From Symbiodinium natans (taxonomy: Eukaryota > Sar > Dinophyceae > Suessiales > Symbiodiniaceae), in NCBI GenBank assembly GCA_905221605.1, contig CAJNDS010000313.1, positions 602,478 to 666,477 on the forward strand: a stretch of DNA of 64,000 nt. Reading direction: 5' to 3'. The translations under genes and the position numbers were made by a program. The notes below the pieces were generated by a model. It worked only from the letters and a program-made list of their open reading frames with translations. It did no database searches and was not told the DNA's origin. Shown here piece after piece: positions 19,801 to 27,350 of the stretch; position 1 is the stretch's first letter; each line of letters begins with the position of its first letter.

Positions 19801-20702
19801 TTATACGCCACAAGCCTGACGAGACGACACGAAGGGACGTCTTTCTGAGGCAGGTGTGCCAATCTTCCAGGATGAAGTACGACCTGGAGATCTGCGACCG
19901 CGCAAAAGGGGGTAGTTGAACCCACACGTATCACTTCCTAGTTGAGTCGATAAGGAACCTTCTACTTTGGTGTACTTGGGAGGTGAACCCTTAACCCTTA
20001 ACCCTTAAGCCCCAAACCCTAAACCGCAATCCCGAACTGCCTGATGTTCGGTCTGCTCGCAAAGCCAAAGCCCGATAAGCTCAAGCCCTAGCCCTCAACC
20101 CTAAATCCCAAATCCTAAGCAAATCTAGCTGCACATCCTTGGTCCGAAGCCCGTAAACGCCGAAGCCCTTCGACCCCTAAACTCTGAAACGCAAAAACCC
20201 TCAGACCCCTTACACCCATCAAACCCTTAGACCCTTAGGCCCTGAAACCCTAAAGTCCCAACCCCCAGAACTTAAAATCCCACAACCACTCAACAGGGCG
20301 GCAAGGGGTTTAGGGTTTAGGGTTTAGGGGGTAGGCGCCTAGCACCCCCCTAAGATTAAAGCCCTTCAAGATTCAAAGCCAGAACCTCGAACCTCAAGAC
20401 ACAAAAAACGCGTCCCGAAATAGGCCCCAGACTCCTTAGGTTTACGGTTTAGAGGTTGGAGCTGCGGGATTTGTAGCGTGTCAAGGGTGTAGGGGTTGGG
20501 GGCCTGGAAACCCTAAAAACAAAACCCCAAAAAACGCTAAATCCCAAAACCCCAAACCCTGCCTAAAACCCTAAACCCCAGACCCGAAACCCCAAACCCT
20601 ATGAACCCTAAACTCCAAACCCTAAGAGTCCAGCGCAGGACGCCCTCGCCCACCCTTGGCTCAATGAGACCCAGCGACGCCGATCACTGCCAAACTTGGC
20701 AG
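1791..20702 (+). CDS. Split serine/threonine protein kinase gene (CAMK-like), 21 phase-matched exons
   Basis: The joined exons encode an almost complete kinase domain, about 344 codons spread over 18.9 kb. In order: a basic N-terminal segment, a weak glycine loop (HYKFGESARAPG), the beta-3 lysine (EVVVK), an alpha-C glutamate region, the hinge (YYVIMEKVAGQDLF), the catalytic loop HKDLKLEN, DFD in place of DFG (VKLIDFDTVE), GTDQYIAQE in place of APE, SDIFAVGVIGY, FPYKADIFDDE, and the closing RPTAKDALAHPWL. The order and spacing are those of CAMK/CDPK-type kinases. It would transfer phosphate from ATP to Ser/Thr, probably in the cytosol; no EF-hands or membrane segments are seen. Donors are 15 GC, 3 GT and 3 GA; acceptors are AG|G except one AG|C. 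Every junction keeps phase. HKD, DFD and AQE depart from the usual HRD, DFG and APE. True 5' and 3' ends are unresolved. Confidence 0.88.
1872..1976. repeat. TTTAGGG telomeric array
   Basis: G-strand array directly after the exon at 1791-1836. Confidence 0.95.
2500..2928. repeat. Degenerate CCCCTAAA array
   Basis: Mixed 7- to 9-base C-strand variants up to the exon at 2940. Confidence 0.92.
2940..3004 (+). CDS. Kinase gene exon: basic N-terminal region
   Basis: Follows CCCAG and ends at AAGAG|GC. Encodes a lysine-rich stretch containing LSINTKKEASKEKKK just before the kinase fold. Leaves in phase 2 and joins the next exon as AGG (Arg). Confidence 0.7.
3484..3548 (+). CDS. Kinase gene exon: start of kinase N-lobe
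   Basis: CCAG|G acceptor and CCCG|GT donor. Reads RIKAVDSIHSHYKFGESARA, the beta-1 strand and a glycine loop that lacks the normal GxGxxG. Confidence 0.8.
3650..3860. mobile_element. Hairpin-type element in a kinase intron
   Basis: GCTCCCTTTTGGGGGTGCCC and GAAAAAGGGACCATCATTTTGG flank a pair of near-complementary arms; a related fragment (TGTGCCCTTTTGGGGGTGCC) occurs near 45840. No stable protein frame. Confidence 0.4.
4249..4410. mobile_element. Family E element split by a telomeric array
   Basis: Left arm GCGCAGTGGTACTCTTTACC, right arm CAATATGGTTACTGGGCTAC. TTTAGGG units fill 4317-4385, at the point where the intact copy at 53184 has a few unique bases. Confidence 0.75.
5226..5366. mobile_element. 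Palindromic element, family D, with telomeric insertion
   Basis: Contains GGGATCCTTATTGTAGGGGA, AATCCTACTATTGGGGGG and CCTTATTTTCGTAAACCC, shared with copies at 24361, 40845, 47431, 56320, 57885, 58822 and 59430. The right arm TTTCGTAAACCC occurs twice with CCCTAAA-like units between. Confidence 0.65.
5392..5546. repeat. CCCCAAA array switching to CCCTAAA
   Basis: About 13 CCCCAAA units, then about nine CCCTAAA units, with a sharp switch near 5485. Ends just before the exon at 5563. Confidence 0.95.
5563..5594 (+). CDS. Kinase gene exon: ATP-anchoring lysine
   Basis: CCAAG|GC acceptor, AAG|GC donor. Reads GIEDGLEVVVK; the final K is the likely beta-3 lysine (VAIK position). Phase 1 in, 0 out. 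Confidence 0.75.
5690..5816. mobile_element. Hairpin-type element, related to 10437 and 8203
   Basis: AAAGTGTTCTGATGTATGGGC resembles AAAGTGTTCTGAAGTATGGCC near 10437 and TGCTTCTGAAGTACGGGCC near 8200; all are followed by a GTA(C/T)AGGGTAT-like stretch. A further short repeat family. Confidence 0.45.
6038..6082 (+). CDS. Kinase gene exon: beta-3 to alpha-C linker
   Basis: TTGCAG|G acceptor and canonical GT donor (GAGCGC|GTGCGG). Reads VRAKANSFCDRTEER. Confidence 0.75.
6733..6772 (+). pseudogene. Decayed partial copy of the kinase alpha-C exon
   Basis: AACAGGAGTCGCGCTATAAC and the following bases match the acceptor and first codons of the exon at 6850 (EWRYNTEFM), with scattered substitutions. 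It ends in CCCTAAA repeats and lacks the rest of the exon. Likely a local duplication that trapped telomeric repeat between copies. Confidence 0.6.
6850..6918 (+). CDS. Kinase gene exon: alpha-C to beta-4
   Basis: TTCAAG|G acceptor, GAG|GC donor. Reads EWRYNTEFMLNLPETEGIAK and then LYE, matching the E...L..L...I..LYE pattern of kinase subdomains III-IV. A decayed partial copy of its acceptor and first codons lies about 110 bp upstream. Confidence 0.88.
6955..7240. repeat. TTTAGGG array, clean then degenerate
   Basis: Follows the exon at 6850-6918; nine clean units, then variants with extra T or G. Confidence 0.93.
7386..7660. repeat. CCCTAAA array
   Basis: Two clean blocks separated by degenerate units, ending before the exon at 7678. 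Confidence 0.95.
7678..7731 (+). CDS. Kinase gene exon: hinge region
   Basis: GCCAG|G acceptor, CAG|GC donor. Reads VLEDKKGYYVIMEKVAGQ, the beta-5/hinge stretch of CAMK-type kinases. Confidence 0.9.
8478..8505 (+). CDS. Kinase gene exon: alpha-D
   Basis: CTGAG|G acceptor, AAAG|GC donor. Reads DLFETMTGK; completes the G(G/Q)DLF motif begun in the previous exon. Leaves in phase 1. Confidence 0.85.
8618..8708. repeat. TTTAGGG array
   Basis: Thirteen or so clean units just before the exon at 8731, an exception to the usual orientation order. Confidence 0.95.
8731..8780 (+). CDS. Kinase gene exon: alpha-E start
   Basis: CTGCAG|G acceptor and a GA donor (CTCCAG|GAAACG). Reads LLPIAEVKEVMRQLLQ, the usual L.E..... 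..QLL helix. The intron before it is one of few with CCCTAAA first and TTTAGGG last. Confidence 0.88.
9348..9386 (+). CDS. Kinase gene exon: catalytic loop, first part
   Basis: GGCAG|G acceptor, AAG|GC donor. Reads ALAELHARNCIHK; the next exon adds DLKLEN to give HKDLKLEN (HRDLKxEN in most kinases). Confidence 0.92.
10249..10280 (+). CDS. Kinase gene exon: catalytic loop, second part
   Basis: GCAAG|G acceptor, GACAG|GA donor. Reads DLKLENIMFD, holding the catalytic Asp and Mg-binding Asn. Leaves in phase 2. Confidence 0.92.
10305..10432. mobile_element. Palindromic element, family B
   Basis: Arms GTTACGTGGGTACTTCC and CCGGAACCTCCAAGTAC around a centre with GGTTATAACC. MITE-like, non-coding, inside a kinase intron. 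Confidence 0.6.
10437..10512. mobile_element. Hairpin-type element, second copy
   Basis: Shares AGTGTTCTGAAGTATGGCCC and AGGGGTATATGAGGGCTCC with the copy at 5690. Confidence 0.45.
11012..11042 (+). CDS. Kinase gene exon: insert after the catalytic loop
   Basis: TCCAG|G acceptor, AACAG|GC donor. Reads AGSQPDETKQ after completing an Arg codon. The phase fits both neighbours, but the segment is non-conserved, so the call rests on splice sites and frame. Confidence 0.55.
11090..11270. repeat. AT-rich TATAGTAATA repeat
   Basis: Imperfect repeats of TAATATTTAGTAATATATAG-type units; far more AT-rich than its surroundings. Followed by a C13 run at 11298-11312. Confidence 0.8.
11382..11539. mobile_element. 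Family A element split by a telomeric array
   Basis: Same termini as the copy at 367. A run of TTTAGGG units (about 11463-11507) sits between the two arms where the intact copies have none. Confidence 0.75.
12200..12352. repeat. 8-base AAAACCCT array
   Basis: Homogeneous CCCTAAAA units, one A longer than the telomeric unit. Confidence 0.95.
13019..13063 (+). CDS. Kinase gene exon: insert before DFD
   Basis: Acceptor is AG|C (CTGAG|CTG), an exception; donor is AAG|GT. Reads LPALDDHRTPPANAK, which runs straight into VKLIDFD. Confidence 0.65.
13087..13226. mobile_element. Family E element
   Basis: GGCTTGGTAGCCCAGTGGTA pairs loosely with TGGTTTCTGGGCTACCGAG; CCCTTTTGCCGTTTTTGGC follows the left arm. 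Confidence 0.6.
13324..13455. mobile_element. Family B element
   Basis: Left arm ACGGGTACTTGGGG, right arm AAGTACCCCGGATCCTCCAAGT; the centre again holds the GGTTATAA pair. Confidence 0.55.
13836..13892 (+). CDS. Kinase gene exon: DFD (Mg-binding) motif
   Basis: TAGAG|G acceptor, AAGAAG|GC donor. Reads VKLIDFDTVETVQPQTPKK. The DFG glycine is Asp here. Confidence 0.92.
14118..14236. mobile_element. Family F element, good copy
   Basis: CTAGGACCCAGAGTAGGCCCT pairs with TTACTCCGGGGCCTAG; inner TTAGCTTCCCTCAGAAGCCCC and AAAAAGGCACCCTTTTC. Confidence 0.75.
14520..14555 (+). CDS. Kinase gene exon: activation segment
   Basis: CGGAG|G acceptor, GAG|GC donor. Reads DVLGTDQYIAQE, the GT..Y.APE region with AQE for APE. 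Confidence 0.9.
14721..14899. mobile_element. Family A element split by a telomeric array
   Basis: Arms TATCCATGTACCT and GGCACATGAATCCTAAGGG flank a CCCTAAA array at about 14800-14848. Confidence 0.65.
15194..15255 (+). CDS. Kinase gene exon: alpha-F
   Basis: TGAAG|G acceptor, TACAG|GC donor. Reads AYDGNYSAASDIFAVGVIGY, the D.W(F)..G(V)...Y signature of subdomain IX. Confidence 0.92.
15275..15398. mobile_element. Family B element, good copy
   Basis: ACTTCACTCGGAGGTTCATGG near the start pairs with CCCATGGACCTTCAAGT at the end. Lies just after a kinase exon (15194-15255). Confidence 0.75.
15502..15634. mobile_element. Family B element, second copy 100 bp away
   Basis: ACTACTTGGAGGTTCATTGG pairs with CCCATGACCTTCCAAGTA; internal GGTAGCTCT-type symmetry. 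Two copies in one intron. Confidence 0.75.
16390..16438 (+). CDS. Kinase gene exon: post-alpha-F
   Basis: TCACAG|G acceptor, GACGAG|GC donor. Reads LLTSKFPYKADIFDDE, like the L(L)TG..PF segment. Confidence 0.92.
17504..17539 (+). CDS. Kinase gene exon: alpha-G region
   Basis: GCGAG|G acceptor, AAG|GC donor. Reads AGDNWVGSPKMK. Confidence 0.82.
17706..17797. repeat. TTTAGGG array
   Basis: Clean G-strand units with one 6-base slip. Confidence 0.95.
17929..18036. mobile_element. Family A element, intact
   Basis: CCCTAAGGGTCCATGTACCT at one end and AGGTACATGGACCCTTAGGG at the other form perfect inverted termini. The cleanest copy in the window. Confidence 0.85.
18084..18152 (+). CDS. Kinase gene exon: alpha-G to alpha-H
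   Basis: AACAG|G acceptor, CAG|GC donor. Begins EIRQKLCNYKIDW and ends IFSIEPQ, matching the I....Y.W....S..A stretch before subdomain XI. Confidence 0.88.
18262..18356. mobile_element. Family B element
   Basis: CTTCGAGGTTGATGGGTACTT pairs with the 3' ATCATGAACCTCCAAGTA. Confidence 0.7.
18444..18474. repeat. G homopolymer tract
   Basis: About 30 Gs, then a TTTAGGG array. Confidence 0.95.
18759..18818 (+). CDS. Kinase gene exon: subdomain XI
   Basis: AACAG|G acceptor, AAG|GA donor. Reads ACSLIKSMLATNESTRPTAK, with the conserved R.TA of the C-lobe. Confidence 0.93.
18984..19180. repeat. 8-base CCCCTAAA array
   Basis: About 14 identical CCCCTAAA units, then mixed units. Confidence 0.95.
19219..19428. 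repeat. CCCTCCCTCCCCCC low-complexity tract
   Basis: 210 bp of CCTCCCTCCC with C runs; the other strand is pure G/A. Triplex and G-quadruplex prone. Inside the last kinase intron. Confidence 0.95.
20639..20702 (+). CDS. Kinase gene exon: end of the kinase fold
   Basis: GCGCAG|G acceptor. Reads DALAHPWLNETQRRRSLPNL, completing RPTAKDALAHPWL. A GC donor lies at GCAG|GC. If unspliced there, the frame stops at TAA 20723-20725, a plausible alternative gene end. Confidence 0.9.
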
Positions 20703-21228
20703 GCCTGCCCCAAGAATTCCCCTAAATCTTCTAGGGTTTGGGGTTGAGGGTTCAGGGCTCTAGCCCTAAACCCTAAACCCTAAACCCTAAACCCTAGACC
20801 CTAAACCCTGGTGCCCTCACCCCTGAGCCCTTCGATCTGCTGGGCCGGGAGGGACCCTAGAGTAGAAGGCAAAAAGTTGGAAACTCAATAGCCTCAATCC
20901 CTAAGAGTAAAGTATAGGGAATCCCAGCACTATTTGTCCTGTAAAAGGTTTCCAACTTTTTGGGGTTACTGTAGGGTGTTTGAGGGCCTTCTTTTGGCCT
21001 GGGGGCCTTCGGGGGTTGAGGGTTTTTTTTGGCCCGAGAGGCGATGGGGGCTTAGGGTTTAGGGTTTAGGGCTCGGGGTTTAGGGTTTCGGGTTTCGGGT
21101 TTCGGGTTTGTAGGGTTTGTAGGATTTTGTGCGGTTTTTAGGCTTGAGGAGATGAGGGCTGCTGGAGAATGTCGTGCAGATGCAGGTTCCTGGAAGCCCA
21201 AAGAATGGGTTGTGCATCGGTGTGTGTC

Positions 21229-21527
21229 CCTAAACCCTAAACCCTAAACCCTAAACCCTAAACCCTAAACCCTAAACCCTAAACCCTAAACCCTAAACCC
21301 TAAACCCTAAACCCTAAACCCTAAACCCTAAACCCTAAACCCTAAACCGCACTTGGGGCTGTCTTTGCTCAGGGACCCGAAACGGCTAATCCCTTCACTA
21401 AACCCTAAACCCTAAACCCTAAACCCTAAACCCTAAGCCCTAAGCCCTAAACCCTAAACCCTAAACCCTAAACCCTAAACCCTAAACCCTAAACCCTAAA
21501 CCCTAAACCCTAAACCCTAAACCCTAA
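21229..21527. repeat. Two CCCTAAA arrays
   Basis: About 17 and 18 units either side of 50 bp of unique sequence. Confidence 0.95.
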
Positions 21528-21614
21528 GGTAAGGGACCATATTTGGGGCCCCATGAAACTGCCCCAAGATTACTCTTCCCATTCGGTGCCTGGAGCCCCA
21601 ACCCCGCCATCCTG

Positions 21615-22270
21615 CGCTCATTTTTTTGTTTTTTTTTTAATGGGGTTTCTAAGGGGTTTTAAGGGCTTTTAAGGGTTTTTTGGGGGCTTTTAGGGCTTTT
21701 AGGGGTTTTTTAGGGTTTTTTAAGGGTGTTTGGGCTTTTAGGGCTTTTAGGGCTTTAGGTTTTTTTAGGGTTTTGAGGGTTTTAGGGTTTTTTAGGGTTT
21801 TGGGGGTTTTGAGGGCTTTAGGTTCTTCAAGGGTTCTTAAGGGGTTTTTAAGGGTTGTTAAGGGTTTTAAGGGCTTTAGGGCTTTATTTAGCGCTTTTAG
21901 GGCTTTAGGGCTTTAGGGTTTTTAGGGTTTTTGGGGCTTTTAGGGCGTTTAGGGCTTTAGGGTTGTAGGGATTTTAGGGTTTTGAGGGCTTAATGGCTTA
22001 AGGTTTGGGGTTTTAGGGTTTTAGGGTTTTAGGGTTTTTAGGGCTTTCGGGCTTTAGGGTCTTAGGGTTTTTTTAGGTTTTTAGGGCTTTTAGGGCTTTA
22101 GGGTTTTAGGGTTTTTTAGGGTTTTTAGGGTTTTGAGGGCTTTAGGGTTTTAGGTTTTTGTTAGGGTTTTTAGGGCTTTTAGGGCTTTTAGGGCTTTAGG
22201 GTTTTTTAGGGGTTTTTTAGGGTTTAGGGCTTCAGGGTTTTAGGGTTTAGGGCTTGAGGGTTTAGGGCTG
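21615..22270. repeat. 650-bp degenerate TTTTAGGG(C) tract
   Basis: T-rich variants (GGGCTTTTA, GGGTTTTTTA, GGGTTTTGA) with no exon-like island; the largest degenerate G-strand block. Confidence 0.9.
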
Positions 22271-22619
22271 TAGAGTTTAGAGTTTAAAGCTTAGGGTTGG
22301 GGGTTTTTGGGGATCTCAAGTTTCAGTAAAGGTTTAGGGCGTGGCTTTTTGGGTTTTTACCCCACACCTATGCACCGTGAACTCCACAAGCCACAGGCCT
22401 AAATGCCAAATCCCACTAGTCTCAACCCTAAACCCCAATACCCCAAAGCCCTAAACCCTAACCCACAGCCTTTTAAAACCCCCAAGGCCTCAAACCCCTA
22501 AAGCCCCCCAAACCCTCAACCCCCAAACCCCCAAACCCTAAAACCCTAAACCCCAAACCCTAAACCCTAAGCCTCAATGAAAACCCTAAACCCTGAGCCC
22601 TAAACCTGAACCACCCTGA

Positions 22620-22718
22620 ACTGTAAACCCTAAACCCTAAACTCTAAACCCTAAACCCTAAACCCTAAACCCTAAACCCTAACCCCTAAACCCTAAACCC
22701 TAAACCCTAAACCCTCAA
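22620..22718. repeat. CCCTAAA array
   Basis: Clean units just before a possible exon at 22753. Confidence 0.95.
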
Positions 22719-22752
22719 CATCCGCGCGCCGCAGACTCGCCCACGAAGGCAG

Positions 22753-22788
22753 GGGCGGCCCGGGGCTCAATCACCAGCGCCTGCCAAG
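22753..22788 (+). CDS. Possible 3' exon of the kinase gene
   Basis: GGCAG|G acceptor and CCAAG|GT donor; phase fits the preceding exon and gives AARGSITSACQ. No conserved motif. Confidence 0.35.
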
Positions 22789-23292
22789 GTTTTGGGTTGA
22801 TTCTGATGTGCGGGTGTTGGGTTTAGGGTTTAGGGTTTAGGGTTTACGGTTTAGGGTTTAGGGTTTAGGGTTTAGGGCATAGGGCTTGGGGCTTTCAGCT
22901 TTTAGGGTTGAGGGTTCGGGCTTTTAGGGAGTTTAGGGTTTAGGAGTTGGGGTTTGGGGGCTTGGAGTTTGAGGCTTGAGTGCAGTTCGATCTCTTTCTG
23001 CGTTGTTACTGCTTTTTGCCTTGGGGGTAAGAAAGGCGCGGTGGGGCTTAAGGCCTAGGACCCGGAGAAGCTTGTACGCCCCTTTAAAGCAAGAAGGGCT
23101 CCCTAAACCCTAAACCCGAAGCCCCTGGACCCCTAATCCATGCCTGTAATTTGCCCGCAAGTTTGCGAATCCAGCCTGAACCAAGACCCCAAACCCTACT
23201 GTAAACCCTAAGCCCTAAGCCCTAAACCCTAAACCCAAAAACCCTAAGCCCCACAAGCCCGAAACCTCCGACGCTTAGAATCCCATGCCCAG

Positions 23293-23340
23293 TCTTTGCC
23301 CAACGAAGTGTCGGTGACGCGCATGGCCTCGGACCATTAG
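23293..23340 (+). CDS. Possible terminal exon of the kinase gene
   Basis: After CCCAG, one frame reads SLPNEVSVTRMASDH and ends in TAG. The acceptor is AG|T and the phase is not fixed; another frame stays open through the same bases, so this is weak. Confidence 0.25.
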   Translation, partial: SLPNEVSVTRMASDH

Positions 23341-23435
23341 CCGCGGCAGCTGCCTCGGGCTTTAGGGGGGCACCCGGGGGCTACTGGGGTGTGTGGGCTG
23401 TTACCCTGAACCCTCAACCATAAACCCGGAACCCT

Positions 23436-23576
23436 GAATCCTGAATCCTAAACCCTAAACCCTAAACCCTAAACCCTAAACCCTAAACCCTAAACCCTAA
23501 ACCCTAAACCCTAAACCCTAAACCCTAAACCCTAAACCCTAAACCCTAAACCCTAAACCCTAAACCCTAAACCCTA
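23436..23576. repeat. CCCTAAA array
   Basis: About 19 clean units. Confidence 0.95.
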
Positions 23577-24141
23577 GCCTAAACCCGACAGACCCCGAAA
23601 CCTGAACTCCTCTCGTCATTTAGGGTTAAGGGGTGTAAGGTTCTATCGGGAATCGGGGGTCTCTTGGGCACAACAAGGGCTTTCAGGTTTTTAAGGTTGG
23701 GGTTTAGGGTTTAGGGTTTCGGGTTTCGGGTTTAGGGTTTAGGGTGTAGGGTGTAGGGTTTAGGGTTTAGGGTTGAAAAAGGCCCGACAATTTCTGTGTG
23801 GGGGAAGGGGGGGGGGCCTACCAGCCCGAAGATCTGCACCCTAATCCTCTAGAAAAAACCAACTGCGGCTCAACATCACAGTCTAATTAGGGTTTAGGGT
23901 TTAGGGTTTAGGGTAATGAATTGGCTGGCCGCAATTGCCGGAGGGCCACGGTTCCTGTATAGTTCTTGCCTGAAGCAGGGTCTAGGGTGTGGATGAGTGC
24001 GCGGTTTGGTGACCCTAGACCCTATACCCTAAACCCTAAACCCTAAACCCTTAGATCAACGAAGTCTGAAGCCACAGCCCGCTCTGGCTGTCCGCCTCGA
24101 TATAAGCTCTCGGTTGTGGCTTTGGGCTTTGCTCTGCTCAC

Positions 24142-24248
24142 AAAACTTAGGGTGTTCCCCCTTCTACTCACAGCCCTTAATGGGGATTCTAGTGCCCCTC
24201 CATTCCGATCCCTATGAAGGACGGTAAGTATACGCGGGAACATCCCAA
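24142..24248. mobile_element. Palindromic element, family C
   Basis: GGGTGTTCCCCCTTCTACTC pairs with GTATACGCGGGAACATCCC; inner ACAGCCCTTAATGGGGAT / ATCCCTATGAAGGACGGT. Confidence 0.7.
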
Positions 24249-24360
24249 CCCAAAACCTACATGATCATGTCGCAAAAAACTGGGCACCCCATTCCCTGAA
24301 CCCTAAACCCTAAACCCTAAACCCGATTGTACCGCACTCCCTCTCATTGGAATCCCCGAA

Positions 24361-24497
24361 AGGGTACCCCGAAATTGGTGGGAACAGTGTTAGGGTCCTT
24401 GTCTTACGGGAATCCTACTAGTCGGGGTCTATACTGGGGGTCCCTTATTTTCGTATATCCTAAACCCTAAACCCTTATTTTCGTAAATCCCCATATG
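24361..24497. mobile_element. Family D element with telomeric insertion and 14-bp duplication
   Basis: Reads TACCCCGAAATTGG to TTTTCGTAAATCCCC. CCCTTATTTTCGTA occurs at 24442 and again at 24472, flanking a short TAAACCC-type insert. Confidence 0.75.
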
Positions 24498-24910
24498 ATC
24501 TCTACACGCTCCCAAACTGCAGTAGTTGAGCGACAGGCCGGTAACAGCCGCCGGCGCCTGATTGGTTGCCAACTCGCTGCAGCTCCATGTGAAGCAGGGT
24601 GTATATTGCAATTATTGGTGAGTGTATATAAGGTTCCTTTTTCTAGCATTGGTGCGTGTATATACTGGGTGTCCTTTTGATGATGCAAGGAATAGAGACC
24701 CTACTTCATGTCGCAGTGTTGTGGGTCGTGGGTTTCGTAGCCCTAAACCCTAAAACCTAAACCTAAACCCAAAACCCATTTGGAGCCAAGCACCCTCGTA
24801 GCGCCTGTGCAGCAGCTTACAAGAGAAGCCTCAAATAATCTCAGGAAACCTTTTGCAGCGCCCGCTCAACCCAAACCAAAAAAGCGCAAATCCTAAGTGC
24901 CCTAACCTTA

Positions 24911-25023
24911 GGACCCGGAGTTGGCGCTTTTTTGCCTCTGTTTTGGGCTTAGGTTACCTTAGAAGCCCCTTATTAAGCCAAGACAGGGCACCCTGTTTCT
25001 TCCTAGGTTCTTTTGGGTCTAGC
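24911..25023. mobile_element. Family F element
   Basis: AGGACCCGGAGTTGGCGCTTT to TAGGTTCTTTTGGGTCTAGC, with TAGGTTACCTTAGAAGCCCC inside. Confidence 0.7.
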
Positions 25024-25569
25024 ACCCCAATAGGGACTACCCTAAACCCTAAACCCTAAACCCTAAACCCTAAATGCGCTAAGGGCATCGGGCCCAACTG
25101 TCTTCGAGTTATTTGGAGTGTTGATGCTGACTCTTGGGTGAGGCAAAAGCCTGCACACCTTTTTTAAAACCCCAAGCCCTCAAGCCCAAAAAGCCTGAGC
25201 ACCCCGAATCCCAGAAAGCCCTAGAACCCTAAATCCGAAACCCGAAACCCTAAACCCCAAACCCTAAGCCCGCCCCCTCACCTCATGCAAGTTTGGGCCA
25301 GGAGGTTGCAGTTGACTGTAGGGCGGCTTGTTGCACTGTCACTTCTCCCACGTGTTTGTTCTTTTTGGGGATGCTCACGATTATGTAGGCCGAAACATAG
25401 CAAGCGAATGTAAACTTTAGGGGGTATTGTTTGGGGGATAGGGTTTAGGATGCAAGGTCTTCGAGGCAGTTGGGTTGAACCCCAAACTCGTTCCTGGGCG
25501 TCATGTCTACCATCTCGGGTGCGATTGGTCGTGGGGCGCTAATGCTTCGAAACCCTAAATCCAAAACCC

Positions 25570-26440
25570 TAAACCCATCTGCACTCTAAGCTCATATGGG
25601 CCGGGTTGACTATTAAGGAGTGTAGGTTTCTTTGCATCGGAGGGAAGGTCTGGCGCGGGCAGAGTCACCATAAGAGGGAAGGACACTGGCTGCAGCTTGT
25701 GACGAGACTGCCTTTTGATGCGACGTCATTCTCGGTCACGTGCGCGAGACCGCCTAAGAGATGGAGATATGCGAGATATCAGGTGGCTGTGCCCAGTATC
25801 AAATGGGGTTTTATCCAAGTTATAGGCCCTGTTGCTTTGTTGCTATGTTGGCCGATATGTTCTTTATAGAGTAAACTGAATTGTTTTAAGAGTATGGGGC
25901 ACCTCCACAGCAACTTAACAGTTGCTCCGCTTCGCGGAATTTTTCATCGCATATCATCGCTTGCCCGTGCCCCTGGGGCTTCCGTGCGATACATAAATCT
26001 TCGGGCATCTTCGTGCCTCTGGAACCTGGGTACTTGAATACTTTCTGGCTGCTGCTGGGTTCCTTATAGCTACTCTTGCCGAAAAAAGTATATGCTGTGG
26101 TACGTTCTTCTGCTTCCATTTCGGGGGACGAGGGTACCCATGGGCCCATGGGTACCCTTATATAGATCACTCTTGAACAAATTCTGGCTCTTGTATATAT
26201 ATATATATGTATACATACATACAAATAGATAAATGCAAACATAATAATACACATGTTGGTTTATGCATTGTTTATCTTTATACCTTTCGATATTTACATA
26301 GTTATAGCTATAGGTAGCTAACTCAATATCTTTAATAAACGTGTGATGTTTGTTTATATACAAGCCATCAATCCACCGCAGACCAGAAGTAACAGCAGAA
26401 CAAGAGCTTGCTTAACATTCAGATGTTTCTTCCTCGTGCC
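25570..26440. other. Repeat-free island between genes
   Basis: About 870 bp with no telomeric units. Contains CCCATGGGCCCATGGG and a short ATATAT run. Open frames exist on both strands but show no family resemblance or exon-type boundaries. Could be intergenic sequence or a 3'/5' untranslated region. Confidence 0.5.
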
Positions 26441-26929
26441 CTCAAAACCCTGAACCCTCGGACAAGTGTCCCTTTAGCCGCATTCAGTGGTTTGGGTTTC
26501 CCCGAAACCTAAACCCTAAGACCCTGAACCCTAAACAATGGTTCGATGGTGAAGATCGAAATGTTGTGAGTTCAGCACTTCAGCTATGTGTCATTATATC
26601 TCAGATGCGACATATAAGATACAACTTCACGTAGTAGAACATCATACCCGTACCCTCAACCCTCAACCCTATATCCCTAAACCCAACCTACAATTCAGTG
26701 TTTATATTGTATGTACATGATGGACCGAGGGCGCCCCAGGAGCAGAGCCTCCCCGCAAATGCGAGGGCGACCCATGAACTTGGCCGTGGATCAGGGCTCG
26801 GGAACAGCACTAATGCATTTGGGGGCTTAGTGTTTCAGGGGCTTATGGTTGAGGGTGTAGGGGTGAGGGTTTAGGGTTTAGCGTTCTACCCTTAGCTCCA
26901 ACCCTATAAACCCCAAACCTCTGGAGTCC

Positions 26930-27182
26930 CCGAGTCGACTTGGGATGTCAACCCCAAACCCTAAACCCTAAACCCTACAAAGCCTAAACCCTAAGCCCTA
27001 GGCCCTAACCCCTGAACCCCAAACCCTAAACCCTAAACCCTAAACCCTAAACCCTAAACCCTAAACCCTACACCCTACACCCTAAACCCTAAACCCTAAA
27101 CCCTAAACCCTAAACCCTAAACCCTAAACCCTAAACCCTAAACCCTAAACCCTAAACCCTAAACCCTAAACCCTAAACCCTA
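26930..27182. repeat. CCCTAAA array
   Basis: Among the longest clean arrays; a CCCTACA variant pair interrupts it near 27070. Confidence 0.95.
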
Positions 27183-27281
27183 TCCGCCCTCACACGACTT
27201 GAGCCATGAGCCAGGCCACTAAGGCATGACTTCCCACATGGGAGTTTCCGAAATGCGGGGCCCCCTTTTTTGGGGGGTTTA

Positions 27282-27350
27282 GGGTTTAGGGTTTAGGGTT
27301 TAGGGTCTAGGGTCTAGGGTCTAGGGTCTAGGGTCTAGGGTCTAGGGGCT
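27282..27350. repeat. TTTAGGG then TCTAGGG array
   Basis: Three TTTAGGG units, then six TCTAGGG units: a locally amplified variant. Confidence 0.93.

Larger units (their letters stand above)
20726..25570. other. Spacer or 3' gene region without clear genes
   Basis: Mostly telomeric arrays and variants, with elements of families C, D and F near 24142-25023. Two weak exon candidates only (22753 and 23293). I see nothing else coding. Confidence 0.6.

Noticed and set aside
25606-25869. 87-codon open frame in the repeat-free island as a real gene
   Set aside because: No recognisable family, no exon-type edges, and average composition. Kept only as part of the island.
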